Shown: positions 23,773-33,358, counted from the stretch's first letter. The stretch: DNA of 43,473 nt from CAWGCE01 sp964480915 (GCA_964480915.1 CAYZRS010000044.1:1-43473), one strand, 5' to 3'. The notes: generated by a model from the letters alone, not told the origin. Made by a program: numbers and translations.

Positions 23773-24354
23773 TTACCCACCGTTTTGAGCTCGCTTCACG
23801 TGCTCCGCCGTATCAGCGTCCACGAGGTCGCGAATTTCCGCGGCGATGGGAACGGCGTCGGTGTATCGCCTGCCGTATTCCAGATTGAATGCGTAGTCGA
23901 AACCTTCCGGATTTCGCCCCTGGTTGTGCTGCAGAATCGTTTCGATCTTGTCGAAAGCTTTCGCGACCTCCGCTTCGTGCGACTGCACATCTTCATAGTC
24001 ATCCCACATCGCGAGAAACTCCGTTCTGATGTGCGATGGCAGATTGCCCAGGAGCGCTTCAAAATCGCTACGTTCTTTTGTTGCTTTGGCCGCGGTGCCA
24101 ATCTGCATCGGCGCGGGGATATCACCCCCAACGGCTTCGCCCAAATCGTGAAGAATGCAGATTTTCAATAACCGGAGGAGATCGATTCCGGGCAACAGAT
24201 CTGCAAACGTCATGATCAAGAGAGCCAATCGCCACGTGTGCTCCGCGACGCTTTCGGAACGCCCCGCAGTCGTATGACCGCTACGTACAGTATCTTTCAA
24301 TCGCTCGGCGCGTCGGATGAAGTCGAGTCGCGCTGGAATATGAGAATCCGTCAT
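23773..24354 (-). CDS. HD-domain hydrolase, YfbR/HDDC2-like 5'-deoxynucleotidase
   Basis: A 193-residue cytoplasmic HD phosphohydrolase. Metal-binding residues are visible in SVAEHTWRLALL and ICILHDLGEAVGGDIPAP, and a later D in KAFDKIETILQH. The layout (LDFIRRAERLKDTVRSGHT at the start) fits the group that removes phosphate from nucleoside 5'-monophosphates; the substrate cannot be fixed from sequence. The ATG at 24354 overlaps the TGA of the DUF2834 gene (ATGA), so the two are translationally coupled. Confidence 0.85.
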   Translation of the reverse strand: MTDSHIPARLDFIRRAERLKDTVRSGHTTAGRSESVAEHTWRLALLIMTFADLLPGIDLLRLLKICILHDLGEAVGGDIPAPMQIGTAAKATKERSDFEALLGNLPSHIRTEFLAMWDDYEDVQSHEAEVAKAFDKIETILQHNQGRNPEGFDYAFNLEYGRRYTDAVPIAAEIRDLVDADTAEHVKRAQNGG

Positions 24355-24713
24355 GATTTCTGGCCCGGCCTGAGGGAATTGCTGTGATCGATCATGGTCA
24401 CAGCGCTTCCTTCGCGAAGATACAAATAGGTCGGCACTGCCATCGATAGTCCGATGAAAGGTGCCGCGGGAATCACAAACCACCACCTTCGCAATCCCAA
24501 CGCTTTCGCGTCGCGCACAACAAACACCCAGAAAACGACACAGGTAAGGAAGAAGTCGGTCGCCAGGCCACCCGCTGCGCCGTTCGCGTACAGGGCCGCC
24601 AGTAGGCCGCGGGGATGGATGCCGTTTTCAACCAAAAAAGGAAAGAACGTGAGCCACGGGAGGACCGTTCCAACGCAAGCGGCTAAAAGATAAAACGTCT
24701 TCACGTGAGTCAT
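24351..24713 (-). CDS. DUF2834 small integral membrane protein
   Basis: A 120-residue protein with three hydrophobic helices that matches the DUF2834 pattern closely: GTVLPWLTFFPFLVENGIHP, ATDFFLTCVVFWVFVVRDAKAL, WWFVIPAAPFIGLSMAVPTYLYLRE. Function unknown. The start may be ATG 24713 or GTG 24704 (GGAG is better spaced for the GTG). It is directly upstream of and overlaps the HD hydrolase. Confidence 0.82.
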   Translation of the reverse strand: MTHVKTFYLLAACVGTVLPWLTFFPFLVENGIHPRGLLAALYANGAAGGLATDFFLTCVVFWVFVVRDAKALGLRRWWFVIPAAPFIGLSMAVPTYLYLREGSAVTMIDHSNSLRPGQKS

Positions 24714-24802
24714 CTCCAACGAGTGATAGAAGAATTGGGAGAACGCCCACGCTGCAAGGCGCGACGACCGCGAAAACTGCCGGAGCGGAAAACGAACGAA
24801 AT

Positions 24803-25288
24803 CTACTCGGGGAACGTCCGGAACACGCCATCGTCATCAATATGGCGTGCGAACTCGTCGAAGGACATGTTGGCTATGGATAGATTATTTTGTATCGACT
24901 GGATCGTCGATGGGATAGCGCAAAACATCCTAATGTCACCTTCAGGCGTATCGCTCGGCCTTCGCGCACTATCTTTCTCGCCAGCACCAGGCCGTGCAAA
25001 CTCGACGACAAGAATGGGGTGATCTTTTTCGTTCAACGTTCTTTGGTCAACGATAAACAACAAACCGCCCGGATAGGTCTCGGGCAGCATGCGGACCAAG
25101 TCGTTGCATGGAACTCCATCGTATTTGGCATCCGAGACATATTGAACATAGGCGTAAAACGGCATCCCAAATTCTGTTTGCGGCGCTGCGATCTGATCTC
25201 GCACCGATGCCCAATTGGATTCATCCGAGAAGTCGGTACGAACGACCCACGGGTCATTCGCGGTCAGGTCTTGAGACGGGTCGCTCAT
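24803..25288 (-). CDS. DUF6924-like cytoplasmic protein
   Basis: A 161-residue soluble protein that follows the pattern of the DUF6924 family: WVVRTDFSDESNWASVRDQI, FYAYVQYVSDAKYDGV, GGLLFIVDQRTLNEKDHPILVVEF, then NNLSIANMSFDEFARHIDDDGVFRTF at the C-terminus. The family has no known activity and is often noted in actinobacteria. No signal peptide. The start at 25288 has no clear ribosome site. It lies 13 bases after the small membrane gene upstream. Confidence 0.78.
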   Translation of the reverse strand: MSDPSQDLTANDPWVVRTDFSDESNWASVRDQIAAPQTEFGMPFYAYVQYVSDAKYDGVPCNDLVRMLPETYPGGLLFIVDQRTLNEKDHPILVVEFARPGAGEKDSARRPSDTPEGDIRMFCAIPSTIQSIQNNLSIANMSFDEFARHIDDDGVFRTFPE

Positions 25289-25301
25289 GAGAATTAGGCC
25301 A

Positions 25302-25496
25302 TTAGCGCCGCGGAATCATCTGATGCACAGCGAACCAGCAGGCGATGAGGATTCCGGTTAACGTCATACGGCTGCCGCCAGCGGGAACTGCAAATTTGGC
25401 AACCAGCAAAATCATGGCGGCCCAAAACATCGCATTTCCGATCACGGCAGGCGAGTTACTCGGTGCGCATCTGAGGGCTTTGGAAACCTGGCTCAT
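25302..25496 (-). CDS. Small two-helix membrane protein
   Basis: A 64-residue protein with two hydrophobic segments (AVIGNAMFWAAMILLVAKFAV and MTLTGILIACWFAVHQMI). The ribosome site GGAG lies at a usable distance from the ATG and the frame is compact, so I accept it as real. No family recognised. It is between gdhA (30 bases upstream) and the DUF6924 gene. Confidence 0.55.
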   Translation of the reverse strand: MSQVSKALRCAPSNSPAVIGNAMFWAAMILLVAKFAVPAGGSRMTLTGILIACWFAVHQMIPRR

Positions 25497-25526
25497 CGCC
25501 TTCGACTCCTTTGCAAAACCGCTTTT

Positions 25527-26894
25527 CTAAACCAACCCGTATGCCAGCATCGCGTCGGCCACTTTAACGAAGCCACCAACGTTGGCGCCGGTCACATAGT
25601 CAACGGGACGATTGGGGGCGTTCGAACCATATTCGACGCACTTTTCATGAATGCCTTGCATGACTCCTTTGAGGCGCGAATCGACCTCATTCCGAGTCCA
25701 AGAAAGGCGCAATGAGTTTTGGCTTTGCTCCATGCCAGACACCGCGACTCCACCCGCGTTGGCGGCCTTACCGGGCGCAAACAGGACGCCCGCTTCTTGG
25801 AAGGCGTGGACACCGTCCAATTCGGTCGGCATGTTGGCTCCTTCCGCCACAGCTTTCACACCGTTCTTGATCAACATCTGCGCTTCGGCCAGGTTGATTT
25901 CGTTTTGAGTCGCTGAGGGAAATGCGACGTCGCAAGGAACCGACCAGGGGCGTTCGCCGGCATGGTAGGTTGCGCCTGGATATTTTTCGACGTATTCCGA
26001 AATGCGACCTCGACGGACTTCCTTCAATTCCTTGACCCAAGCCAATTTCTCAAAGTCGATTCCATCAGGATCGTGGATGAATCCGGCCGAATCGGAAAGC
26101 GTGACACACTTGCCTCCGAAACCGATGACTTTTTCGACGGTGTAGGTCGCAACATTGCCGGAGCCGGAAACCGTGCAGACTTTGTCTTTGATCGAATCAC
26201 CGACGTGATTGAGCATGTTTTGACAAAAGTAGACAGAGCCAAACCCGGTCGCTTCGGTCCGAATCAGACTTCCACCAAACGCGAGCCCTTTACCGGTCAA
26301 GATTCCGGTGAACCGATTCGCGAGCCGCTTATAATGCCCGAATAGAAATCCGATTTCACGACCACCGACACCGATATCGCCGGCTGGCACGTCGGTATCT
26401 TCACCGATGTGCCGATGCAATTCGGTCATGAACGATTGGCAAAACCGCATCACTTCGCGATCGCTCTTTCCTTTCGGATTGAAGTTCGATCCCCCCTTAC
26501 CACCACCCATCGGCAGCCCTGTCAGGCTGTTTTTGAACGTTTGCTCAAAGGCGAGGAACTTGAGCACGCTGAGCGTCACCGATGGATGAAAACGCAATCC
26601 GCCTTTGTAGGGCCCGATCGAGTTATTGAACTGAACTCGCCAACCTCGATTGACACGAACCTTGCCTTCATCGTCTTCCCAAGTGACACGGAACATGACC
26701 ACTTTGTCCGGTTCGGTCATTCGTTCCAAAATGTAGGCATCGCGATACTTCTTATGCTCCATGTAGTAAGGCATGACGGTCGCCGCGACTTCACGGACCG
26801 CTTGATGAAATTCCGCCTCGCCCGGATTTCGCCGCTCGAGTCCCACCATGAACGTTTCGAGCAGATCCTCGTTACTCGCTGCCGTCGTACTCAT
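25527..26894 (-). CDS. gdhA: NADP-type glutamate dehydrogenase
   Basis: A 455-residue enzyme catalysing reversible amination of 2-oxoglutarate to L-glutamate with ammonium and NAD(P)H. Full length for the hexameric bacterial class. Signature segments: the NNSIGPYKGGLRFHPSV region, LPMGGGKGGSNFNPKGKS with the catalytic Lys, DVPAGDIGVGGREIGFLFG, the nucleotide-binding VSGSGNVATYTVEKV, and AEGANMPTELDG. The start ATG has AAGGA 8 bases upstream. A short hairpin (26922-26938) sits in its leader. Confidence 0.96.
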   Translation of the reverse strand: MSTTAASNEDLLETFMVGLERRNPGEAEFHQAVREVAATVMPYYMEHKKYRDAYILERMTEPDKVVMFRVTWEDDEGKVRVNRGWRVQFNNSIGPYKGGLRFHPSVTLSVLKFLAFEQTFKNSLTGLPMGGGKGGSNFNPKGKSDREVMRFCQSFMTELHRHIGEDTDVPAGDIGVGGREIGFLFGHYKRLANRFTGILTGKGLAFGGSLIRTEATGFGSVYFCQNMLNHVGDSIKDKVCTVSGSGNVATYTVEKVIGFGGKCVTLSDSAGFIHDPDGIDFEKLAWVKELKEVRRGRISEYVEKYPGATYHAGERPWSVPCDVAFPSATQNEINLAEAQMLIKNGVKAVAEGANMPTELDGVHAFQEAGVLFAPGKAANAGGVAVSGMEQSQNSLRLSWTRNEVDSRLKGVMQGIHEKCVEYGSNAPNRPVDYVTGANVGGFVKVADAMLAYGLV

Positions 26895-26921
26895 TTCGTA
26901 TATTCCTTCCGCCTAGGAATT

Positions 26922-26938
26922 GAGCGGAGAAACCGCTC
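26922..26938 (-). other. Short hairpin in the gdhA leader
   Basis: GAGCGG and CCGCTC arms around a 5-base loop, between the CNNM gene and gdhA, 28 bases before the gdhA start. On the reverse strand it is not followed by a T run, so it is not a classical terminator. It may affect expression of gdhA. Confidence 0.35.
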
Positions 26939-26959
26939 TTCATTGATTTTAAAAAGACT

Positions 26960-28177
26960 TTACGCTGTTTCGGTCGGTTCACCGCCTTGAGCGGCCTCTT
27001 CCTCGTTTGGCCCTTCGCGAACATCGATACCGATCCGCTGCATCCGCGCTTCCCACTTTTGCCGAGCCAGGCGACGCATGTCGTCGATTTCGTCCGCTTC
27101 GTCGACAATTTCGATACCAATGAGCGTTTCAACCACATCTTCTAACGTGACAAGCCCTTGCATCCCACCATACTTATCAACGACGAGCAACAAGTGGGCT
27201 CGATTGTCGAGCAGGTCTTCCAATGTCTGGCTCAATGGCGTGTGCTGCTCGACCGCTCGAATGTCACGCTTCAAATCGCGCAGTTTCGCACGACCTTCAC
27301 GTTGGTGAGCGTTCAGCAACAAGTCCGTCTTCAAAACGAAACCGGTAATGTCGTCACGGTTTTCGCCGTAGATTGGAATCCGTGAAAAGTGCATCTCGTC
27401 AAACTTCTTCATGACATCCCCGACCGCGAGGTCCTGCTGTAACGCAAACACGACCGTCCGTGGCGTCATGATGTCCTCGACCGACAGCTTTGGAAAACGG
27501 AAGAGGTTGCTGAGGATGCGAGATTCTTTCGCGTCGAGGTGCCCCCCTTCGGCGCCGATGTTGGCCAGTGCGGTGAACTCTTCACGGTTGAAAGCATGGT
27601 GGCTCTTGCCACCGGTCAGCCACTTCGTGATCAATTCGGAAACGAAGATCAATGGGAACAAGACCGTATTCAGTATTTGCACGAAGCGCGCCGTCAATGG
27701 TGCAAGCGCCCGCCAATAAACGGCCCCAATCGTCTTGGGGATGATCTCGGACAAAAACAGAATCAACAGCGTCAGCACCGCCATCGCAATACCGATCCAC
27801 TTGGCTCCAAAATACTGAGCCGCTTCGGCGCCGGCTCCACCGGCCCCCACGGTATGTGCAATCGTGTTTAAGGTCAGGATCGCCGCCAGCGAGCGGTCGA
27901 TATTCTTCTTCATCCGTTTTAACGCAGGCGCCGCCTTGGCCCCTGCATCTTCTAACGTCGCAATGTACGAGGGCGAAACGCTCAGCACGACCGCTTCGGC
28001 GACCGAACAGAGAAACGAAAAGCCGAGCGCAACCATGCCGTAGACCAGCATCATCACGAGATCTTGTTGGGCCCAGGTTCCTTCCTGCGGAGCATCAGTC
28101 GGCGCGCCCGACGCGTAGGCTGCGGAGACAAGGAGTGCGAAACAAAAAACGATTCGGACGACTCTTCCGATTTTCAT
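26960..28177 (-). CDS. CNNM/CorC-type membrane protein (DUF21 plus CBS pair)
   Basis: A 405-residue protein. It has a signal-like N-terminus (IVFCFALLVSAAYAS), a DUF21 membrane domain of about four helices (GFSFLCSVAEAVVLSVSPSYI, NTIAHTVGAGGAGAEAAQYF, LSEIIPKTIGAVYW) and a cytoplasmic CBS pair (MTPRTVVFALQQDLAVGDVM, HFSRIPIYGENRDDITGFVL, LLLVVDKYGGMQGLVTLEDVVETLIG). No C-terminal CorC_HlyC domain follows the CBS pair. The CNNM family moves or senses Mg2+. The start may be ATG 28177 or GTG 28192; neither has a strong ribosome site. Confidence 0.9.
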   Translation of the reverse strand: MKIGRVVRIVFCFALLVSAAYASGAPTDAPQEGTWAQQDLVMMLVYGMVALGFSFLCSVAEAVVLSVSPSYIATLEDAGAKAAPALKRMKKNIDRSLAAILTLNTIAHTVGAGGAGAEAAQYFGAKWIGIAMAVLTLLILFLSEIIPKTIGAVYWRALAPLTARFVQILNTVLFPLIFVSELITKWLTGGKSHHAFNREEFTALANIGAEGGHLDAKESRILSNLFRFPKLSVEDIMTPRTVVFALQQDLAVGDVMKKFDEMHFSRIPIYGENRDDITGFVLKTDLLLNAHQREGRAKLRDLKRDIRAVEQHTPLSQTLEDLLDNRAHLLLVVDKYGGMQGLVTLEDVVETLIGIEIVDEADEIDDMRRLARQKWEARMQRIGIDVREGPNEEEAAQGGEPTETA

Positions 28178-28486
28178 GGATAGGAGACTCACACGCGATT
28201 CGATAGTCCAAGACGAACCCAGAACATATCATTTACCAGCCGATTTGGGACAGGTCGCGCCGCCAGTTTACGCACGAAACGACTCCGCATCGGCAGCTTC
28301 CACAGTCGAAAGGGCATCCGGCCTCCCAGCACCTGTCGCCAAACGGCAGATTCTGTAATTATTGACCGATTGACCTGACGCGTAGAATTCGAACCAGGAA
28401 TGAGAATTCTCCCCTCTCGGGTTTCAGCCCGGCAGGTTCGCTCGTCGATGCCGGGAAAGAGACGAAAGATAAGCTCGGAGAAGTAG
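28178..28486. other. Divergent intergenic region between the CNNM gene and the SH3/TPR gene
   Basis: About 310 bases with no gene. A weak forward promoter-like pair (TTGACC near 28360 and TAGAAT about 15 bases on) is the only recognisable element and is not convincing. Confidence 0.3.
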
Positions 28487-29764
28487 GTGATGAAAGCCAT
28501 CCACAAATTGTCGATTTACGTCCAACTGACCTCGTTAGCGGCGCTGCTAATGATAGCAACACCGGTTGCCGCCCAGGACAAAGAGGAAAAGCCAGCAGCC
28601 TCGTCAGAATGGGTCGGTAAGACCGTCATGACGAAGGGCGAAGCAGCATTCCGATTGCCGGGCAAGACGGTCTCCAGTTCCGACGTCTGCGAGGTCATGA
28701 AGGTCGACCTCCAGAAGGGGGCCTGGCTATGGATCACAACCAAGGGGGGCTGGGTCAATAAGAAAGATGTGATCGAAGTCTCGGAAGCGACCGACTACTT
28801 CACGGAAGAGATCAAAAAGAAGGCCAGTGCAGAGAACTTCTTCTTGCGTGGCATGGCCTGGTTTCGCCAAGGCCGATACTACGTCGCTACGGGCGACTTC
28901 AAAAACGCAATCAAAATTACGCCAGCGCCCGGGTTCTTCAACGCCCGAGGAGAAGCGTGGCGTCTTGCCGGTCAAAATGAGCGAGCGATCGCCGACTTTG
29001 GCGAATCGATCAAACGGGGGCCGAAGTTTGCTTCGCCCTATAACAACCGCGGCCTTGCCAACATGGCGCTTGGCAAAACCAAAGAGGCGATCAAAGATTT
29101 CGATGCCGCCATCAAACTCGATGACGAATTTCGCTTCGCCTATTACAACCGTGGTCTCGCCTATCGCAGTCTCCAACAGCAAGACAAAGCGATTGCCGAT
29201 TTCAGCTCAGCGATCAAAGTCGACAAACTCTATGCCGACGCGCTCAACGCAAGGGGCAATTGCTGGATCGACAAGAAGGAGTTTAAAAAGGCGCGTACGG
29301 ACTACGAGGCGGCACTGAAGGCGAATCGAGAATACGTACCGGCCTACTTCAACCGAGGTCACCTCAACAAAATGGACGGCAAGTTCGCCGACGCCTTGAA
29401 GGATTACGAAAAAGCAATTGAGCTCAATCCAAAGTACGCTCCGGCACACAATGGCGTCGCGTGGCTCACTGCCACCTGCCCCGACGACAAGTTCCGGGAC
29501 GGGAAGAAGGCGGTAAAGTATGCCGAACGAGCTCGTGAGTTGGGCGGCGGCGAGGAAGATTCCTACATCGGTACCCTAGCGGCAGCGGAAGCCGAGCTTG
29601 GAAATTTCGACAAAGCGGACAGCCTGCTCAAACGGGCGATCGAATTGGACACGAAGGCTTACCGTTCTGTTCGAGCTGCTATGCGTGACGCCTTTGATGC
29701 CAAGCAAGCCTATCGCGAAAAACCAGGGGCCACGACACCCGGTAGAACTCCCAGCAAGAAGTAG
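28487..29764 (+). CDS. Exported SH3-like/TPR repeat protein
   Basis: A 425-residue protein with a signal peptide (QLTSLAALLMIATPVAAQ) and a short SH3-like domain (about residues 42-95: WVGKTVMTKGEAAFRLPG ... GAWLWITTKGGWVNKKDV). Seven or so tetratricopeptide repeats follow (about 115-410), e.g. APGFFNARGEAWRLAGQNER, YNNRGLANMALGKTKEAIKD and YFNRGHLNKMDGKFADALKD. A role as a periplasmic scaffold is plausible but not known. GTG (28487) and ATG (28490) are adjacent, with GGAG upstream. It is followed by the PqqB-like gene after 54 bases. Confidence 0.85.
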   Translation: MMKAIHKLSIYVQLTSLAALLMIATPVAAQDKEEKPAASSEWVGKTVMTKGEAAFRLPGKTVSSSDVCEVMKVDLQKGAWLWITTKGGWVNKKDVIEVSEATDYFTEEIKKKASAENFFLRGMAWFRQGRYYVATGDFKNAIKITPAPGFFNARGEAWRLAGQNERAIADFGESIKRGPKFASPYNNRGLANMALGKTKEAIKDFDAAIKLDDEFRFAYYNRGLAYRSLQQQDKAIADFSSAIKVDKLYADALNARGNCWIDKKEFKKARTDYEAALKANREYVPAYFNRGHLNKMDGKFADALKDYEKAIELNPKYAPAHNGVAWLTATCPDDKFRDGKKAVKYAERARELGGGEEDSYIGTLAAAEAELGNFDKADSLLKRAIELDTKAYRSVRAAMRDAFDAKQAYREKPGATTPGRTPSKK

Positions 29765-29818
29765 TGACGAATTTCCCCTACAATCGAAGGCTAGGTAAAC
29801 CTCCCTTGTCCTTTTCAC

Positions 29819-30790
29819 GTGGGTAATTCTGTGAGTCGCAATTCTTTATCCGGTTTGGCTGGCACGCTATTCCTTGCGATCAGCCTTCTCAGCAACATCG
29901 GCACCGCTGACGAAGAAGAAGCGCACGCGCCCTTCGTCATGGCGCTCGGCATAGCTCAGGACGGAGGCTATCCGCACGCTGGCTGTAAACGCGAATGTTG
30001 CCAATCGGCCTGGAATGACCCACTGAAGCGGCGTCTTGTCACCTGCTTGGCCATTGTCGATCCGCAATCGAACGAACGTTGGTTTGTCGAGTGCACACCC
30101 GACTTCCCGGCTCAGTTGGAAGCCTTGGATCGACAGTTTCCGGTGGAGCAGAAACCGGGCATCAATGGCATCTTGCTCACTCACGCTCATGTCGGCCACT
30201 ATGCGGGACTGATGCATTTAGGCCGCGAGGTTCTTGGCGCCCGAAATGTCAAAGTGTTCGCGATGCCCAAAATGCGAACGTTCTTGACCGACAACGGACC
30301 ATGGAGCCAGCTAGTCGCCTTGAGCAACATTCGACTGGCATCGCTGACCGCCAACGAGCCGACGCAGCTCAATGCGCGCCTTCGTGTCACGCCGTTACTC
30401 GTGCCGCACCGCGATGAGTTTTCCGAAACGGTCGGATTCCTCATCAGCGGTCCTCGTAAGACATTGCTCTTCCTGCCCGACATCAATAAGTGGCATCAAT
30501 GGGAAACCGACGTGGAGGAGATACTCGCCAAGGTCGATGTCGCCTATCTGGATGGGACGTTCTATGCAAACGGCGAGATCCCTGGCCGCGACATGGCCGA
30601 GATTCCGCATCCATTCATCGCGGAGAGCATCGAGCGGTTTGCCACCTTGCCGGCAACCGAACGGGCCAAAGTGCAATTCATTCACTTGAATCATACCAAT
30701 CCGGCACTACAGGCCGATTCAGCCGCTCGGCGGGAAATCATCGCGGCCGGGCATGATATCGTCGAGCAAGGCGAGAAATTCTCACTCTAA
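29819..30790 (+). CDS. Exported PqqB-like metallo-beta-lactamase-fold protein
   Basis: A 323-residue protein with an N-terminal signal (GTLFLAISLLSNIGTA). The fold resembles PqqB: an early Cys cluster (LGIAQDGGYPHAGCKRECC), LTHAHVGHYAGL in place of the HxHxDH metal site, then LLFLPDINKW, VAYLDGTFY and FIHLNHTNPALQ. The Asp of the classical motif is Gly here, as seen in this subgroup, so metal binding may be altered. No other pqq genes are near, so cofactor PQQ synthesis is unlikely to be its role. Starts: GTG 29819 or GTG 29831. Confidence 0.8.
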   Translation: MGNSVSRNSLSGLAGTLFLAISLLSNIGTADEEEAHAPFVMALGIAQDGGYPHAGCKRECCQSAWNDPLKRRLVTCLAIVDPQSNERWFVECTPDFPAQLEALDRQFPVEQKPGINGILLTHAHVGHYAGLMHLGREVLGARNVKVFAMPKMRTFLTDNGPWSQLVALSNIRLASLTANEPTQLNARLRVTPLLVPHRDEFSETVGFLISGPRKTLLFLPDINKWHQWETDVEEILAKVDVAYLDGTFYANGEIPGRDMAEIPHPFIAESIERFATLPATERAKVQFIHLNHTNPALQADSAARREIIAAGHDIVEQGEKFSL

Positions 30791-30824
30791 GAACAACGGC
30801 AAACGGGCCAACCTGGATTCCATC

Positions 30825-31838
30825 GTGGCAAAAGCGCTCATCACCGGAGCCAATGGCTTCATTGGCTATCACCTGGCTAAGCTGCTAAACGAACGGGGCG
30901 ATCGCGTCACCGGCATGGTCCGGCCAACTTCGAACACATCGACGCTGTCGTCGCTCGAGATAGAACTCGTGCACGGCGACGTTTCGGACGTTGCCTCCTT
31001 GAAACGTTGTTTCGCCGGCCAGGACGTGATTTACCATCTGGCCGGACTGACCAAGGCGAATCACCAGGACGATTTCCGACAAGTGAACGAAGCGGGGGCC
31101 GGCAATGTGGCATTCGCAGGCAAGTCGGCTCAATCACCGCCTGTCATCGTGAACGTTTCATCACTGGCGGCGGTCGGACCCGCCGTCGCTGGCCAACCGA
31201 AAGTGGAGACTTCGCCAGCAACACCCGTCTCGCACTACGGTCGCAGCAAACTGAGCGGAGAGGTCACGATGCGTGCGTTCGCGTCGGACGTGCCGATCAC
31301 CATCGTGCGACCACCGATCGTGTTCGGCGAAGCAGATCGCGCCTTCCTCAACATCGTGCGACCCATCAGCCGCATCGGCCTGCACACCGTTCCCGGCTAC
31401 ACGGACAAGTTGTTCTCGTTAATCCATGCTGCCGATCTGGCAACACTGTTGGTCGCCACGTTCGAACAAGGCGAGCGTCTGGCGGACGAATCTGAACCGA
31501 TCGGGCAAGGAATTTACTTTGCCGAAGCAGAACAGCGTGTGACCTACGGCCAGTTGGGACTCATGATTGGCACGGCGTTGGAGAAACGGGTGCGCCAGCT
31601 CAAACTGCCGCATGCTGCCATTTGGTTGGCAGCGGGGATCGCCCAATGGAGTACCGCCCTTACGCAACGGGGCCGAGTCCCGGCGCTCAATCTCGACAAA
31701 GCCCGCGAAGCGACTGCCGGATCGTGGATTTGTTCTGCCGAAAAGGCGATCGCACAATTCGCATTTGCCCCCGCCCAGCCGCTCCTCGAGCGTTTGAGAA
31801 GTACTGTCGATTGGTACGATTCGGAGGGCTGGATTTGA
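30825..31838 (+). CDS. NAD-dependent epimerase/dehydratase (extended SDR)
   Basis: A 337-residue extended short-chain dehydrogenase. The Rossmann motif TGANGFIG and the catalytic Tyr/Lys in HYGRSKLSGE are present, along with ERGDRVTGMVRPTSN and VRPPIVFGEAD. This pattern fits the broad sugar-nucleotide or hopanoid-associated epimerase group; the substrate is not determined. The GTG at 30825 is chosen because the fold starts there (AKALITGANGFIG). It is 34 bases downstream of the PqqB-like gene. Confidence 0.85.
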   Translation: MAKALITGANGFIGYHLAKLLNERGDRVTGMVRPTSNTSTLSSLEIELVHGDVSDVASLKRCFAGQDVIYHLAGLTKANHQDDFRQVNEAGAGNVAFAGKSAQSPPVIVNVSSLAAVGPAVAGQPKVETSPATPVSHYGRSKLSGEVTMRAFASDVPITIVRPPIVFGEADRAFLNIVRPISRIGLHTVPGYTDKLFSLIHAADLATLLVATFEQGERLADESEPIGQGIYFAEAEQRVTYGQLGLMIGTALEKRVRQLKLPHAAIWLAAGIAQWSTALTQRGRVPALNLDKAREATAGSWICSAEKAIAQFAFAPAQPLLERLRSTVDWYDSEGWI

Positions 31839-31951
31839 CGGTATTGGCAGCCACATTAGTGCGAATTCGTTGATTGTAACGGTGTTCGGATCCAAATCGG
31901 CGGCCCCGTGCTCCAAATTCCGTTGCCCATGAAGGCAAGGATGCCGAATCA

Positions 31952-33358
31952 ATGAATAGTGCTGCCGTCTATCCCAGAGCCCCTCACGCGAGCAAGACCG
32001 TGTCTACCGATTCACCGATGAACCATCCTGCGGGTGCGATTCCCGTTGCTGCCGGCATGCCTGCGGTCAGCGTTCCCACGACGACCACGCAAGCGCTACC
32101 ACCTGCCCAGGACGCATTCTTCCCGCCGGCCCCCACGAACATTGAACAGACTGGGCTGACCAAAATGCACGTCGAAGAGCTGCTGCTGAAGGCGCTCTTC
32201 AACATGGGTGCGGCCAGCAGTCGACAGTTGGCGAATCAGATCAAACTGGCCGGGCCGGTCGTTCGTGAAGTGCTGGAATCACTGCGGTCGGAGTTGTTAG
32301 TAACTTACAAAGGGACGGCCGATCTCGTCGACTATGTCTTCCAGTTGACCGCGAACGGCATCAATCGTGCAGAGCAGTTGGCTCGTCGCAATACTTATTA
32401 TGGCGCCACACCGGTAATGCTGTCCGACTACTTGCGCTCGGTAGATGCCCAATCTCTTGCCAAAATTCCGCTCCGTTTGGAGAACATTCATCGCTCGTTG
32501 AACGACTTGTACCTTACCGCAGCGAAGTTGGCGTCGATTGCCGAGGCGGTCAACGCCAACCGCGGCATGTTCCTGTTCGGAACTCCGGGCAACGGCAAAA
32601 CGAGTGTTGCCGAAAGAATCATGCGTGCCTTCCCTGACACGATTTGGATCCCTCGAACGGTCATGATCGGAAGTGATATCATTCACCTGTTCGATTCGGC
32701 CGTTCACCAAGAAGTGGAAACGCCATCACGGGAACCGGACGCCGTCGACCGTCGCTGGGTGCAGATCAAGCGTCCTACGGTCATTGCCGGCGGCGAGTTG
32801 ATGCTGAGCCATTTTGAGATTCGGCCCCGGATGGGGGCTGGAGTCTTGGAAGCTCCACTGCAGATGAAAGCCAACTGCGGAGCACTCGTGATTGACGATT
32901 TTGGACGAAACCGAGTCGAGCCGACCGAGTTGCTCAATCGCTTGATCGTTCCCTTAGACCGCAATATCGATTTCGTGACGCTGCCCAATGGACGCCAAGT
33001 GCGCATCCCGTTCGAGCAACTGCTGATCCTCTCGACCAACATCAACCCCAAGGACCTCGTCGACGAAGCGTTTCTCCGGCGCATCCCGTTCAAAATCCGC
33101 ATGCCCGAACCCAACGAAGCACAGTTTCGCGAGGTTTTCCAGCGTGTTGGCGCGCGAATGCAAATCGAGTGCTCACCCGAAATGGTCGATTACTTGGTGC
33201 ACCAACACTTCCATGGTGCTAACCGTGAATTCCGTTTTTGCCAGCCACGCGATATCCTGTTCCTTGTCGGCAACAACTGTTCGCTGGCGGGATCGCCGCG
33301 CCGGCTGACGAAAGAGAATATCGATTCGGCGATTAACAACTACTTCGTTGGTGTGTAG
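31952..33358 (+). CDS. AAA ATPase with N-terminal winged-helix-like domain
   Basis: A 468-residue cytoplasmic protein. The first ~65 residues are Pro/Thr-rich and disordered. Residues ~68-170 look like a winged-helix domain (VEELLLKALFNMGAASSRQLANQIK ... FQLTANGINRAEQL; quoted in part). The AAA core has Walker A GTPGNGKT (210-217) and Walker B ALVIDDFGR near 315, with ILSTNINP (sensor 1) and FLRRIPFKI (Arg finger region). The group is widespread and often annotated only as ATPase. A link to the Tad pilus is not supported by position: it is not TadZ-like. Confidence 0.8.
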   Translation: MNSAAVYPRAPHASKTVSTDSPMNHPAGAIPVAAGMPAVSVPTTTTQALPPAQDAFFPPAPTNIEQTGLTKMHVEELLLKALFNMGAASSRQLANQIKLAGPVVREVLESLRSELLVTYKGTADLVDYVFQLTANGINRAEQLARRNTYYGATPVMLSDYLRSVDAQSLAKIPLRLENIHRSLNDLYLTAAKLASIAEAVNANRGMFLFGTPGNGKTSVAERIMRAFPDTIWIPRTVMIGSDIIHLFDSAVHQEVETPSREPDAVDRRWVQIKRPTVIAGGELMLSHFEIRPRMGAGVLEAPLQMKANCGALVIDDFGRNRVEPTELLNRLIVPLDRNIDFVTLPNGRQVRIPFEQLLILSTNINPKDLVDEAFLRRIPFKIRMPEPNEAQFREVFQRVGARMQIECSPEMVDYLVHQHFHGANREFRFCQPRDILFLVGNNCSLAGSPRRLTKENIDSAINNYFVGV

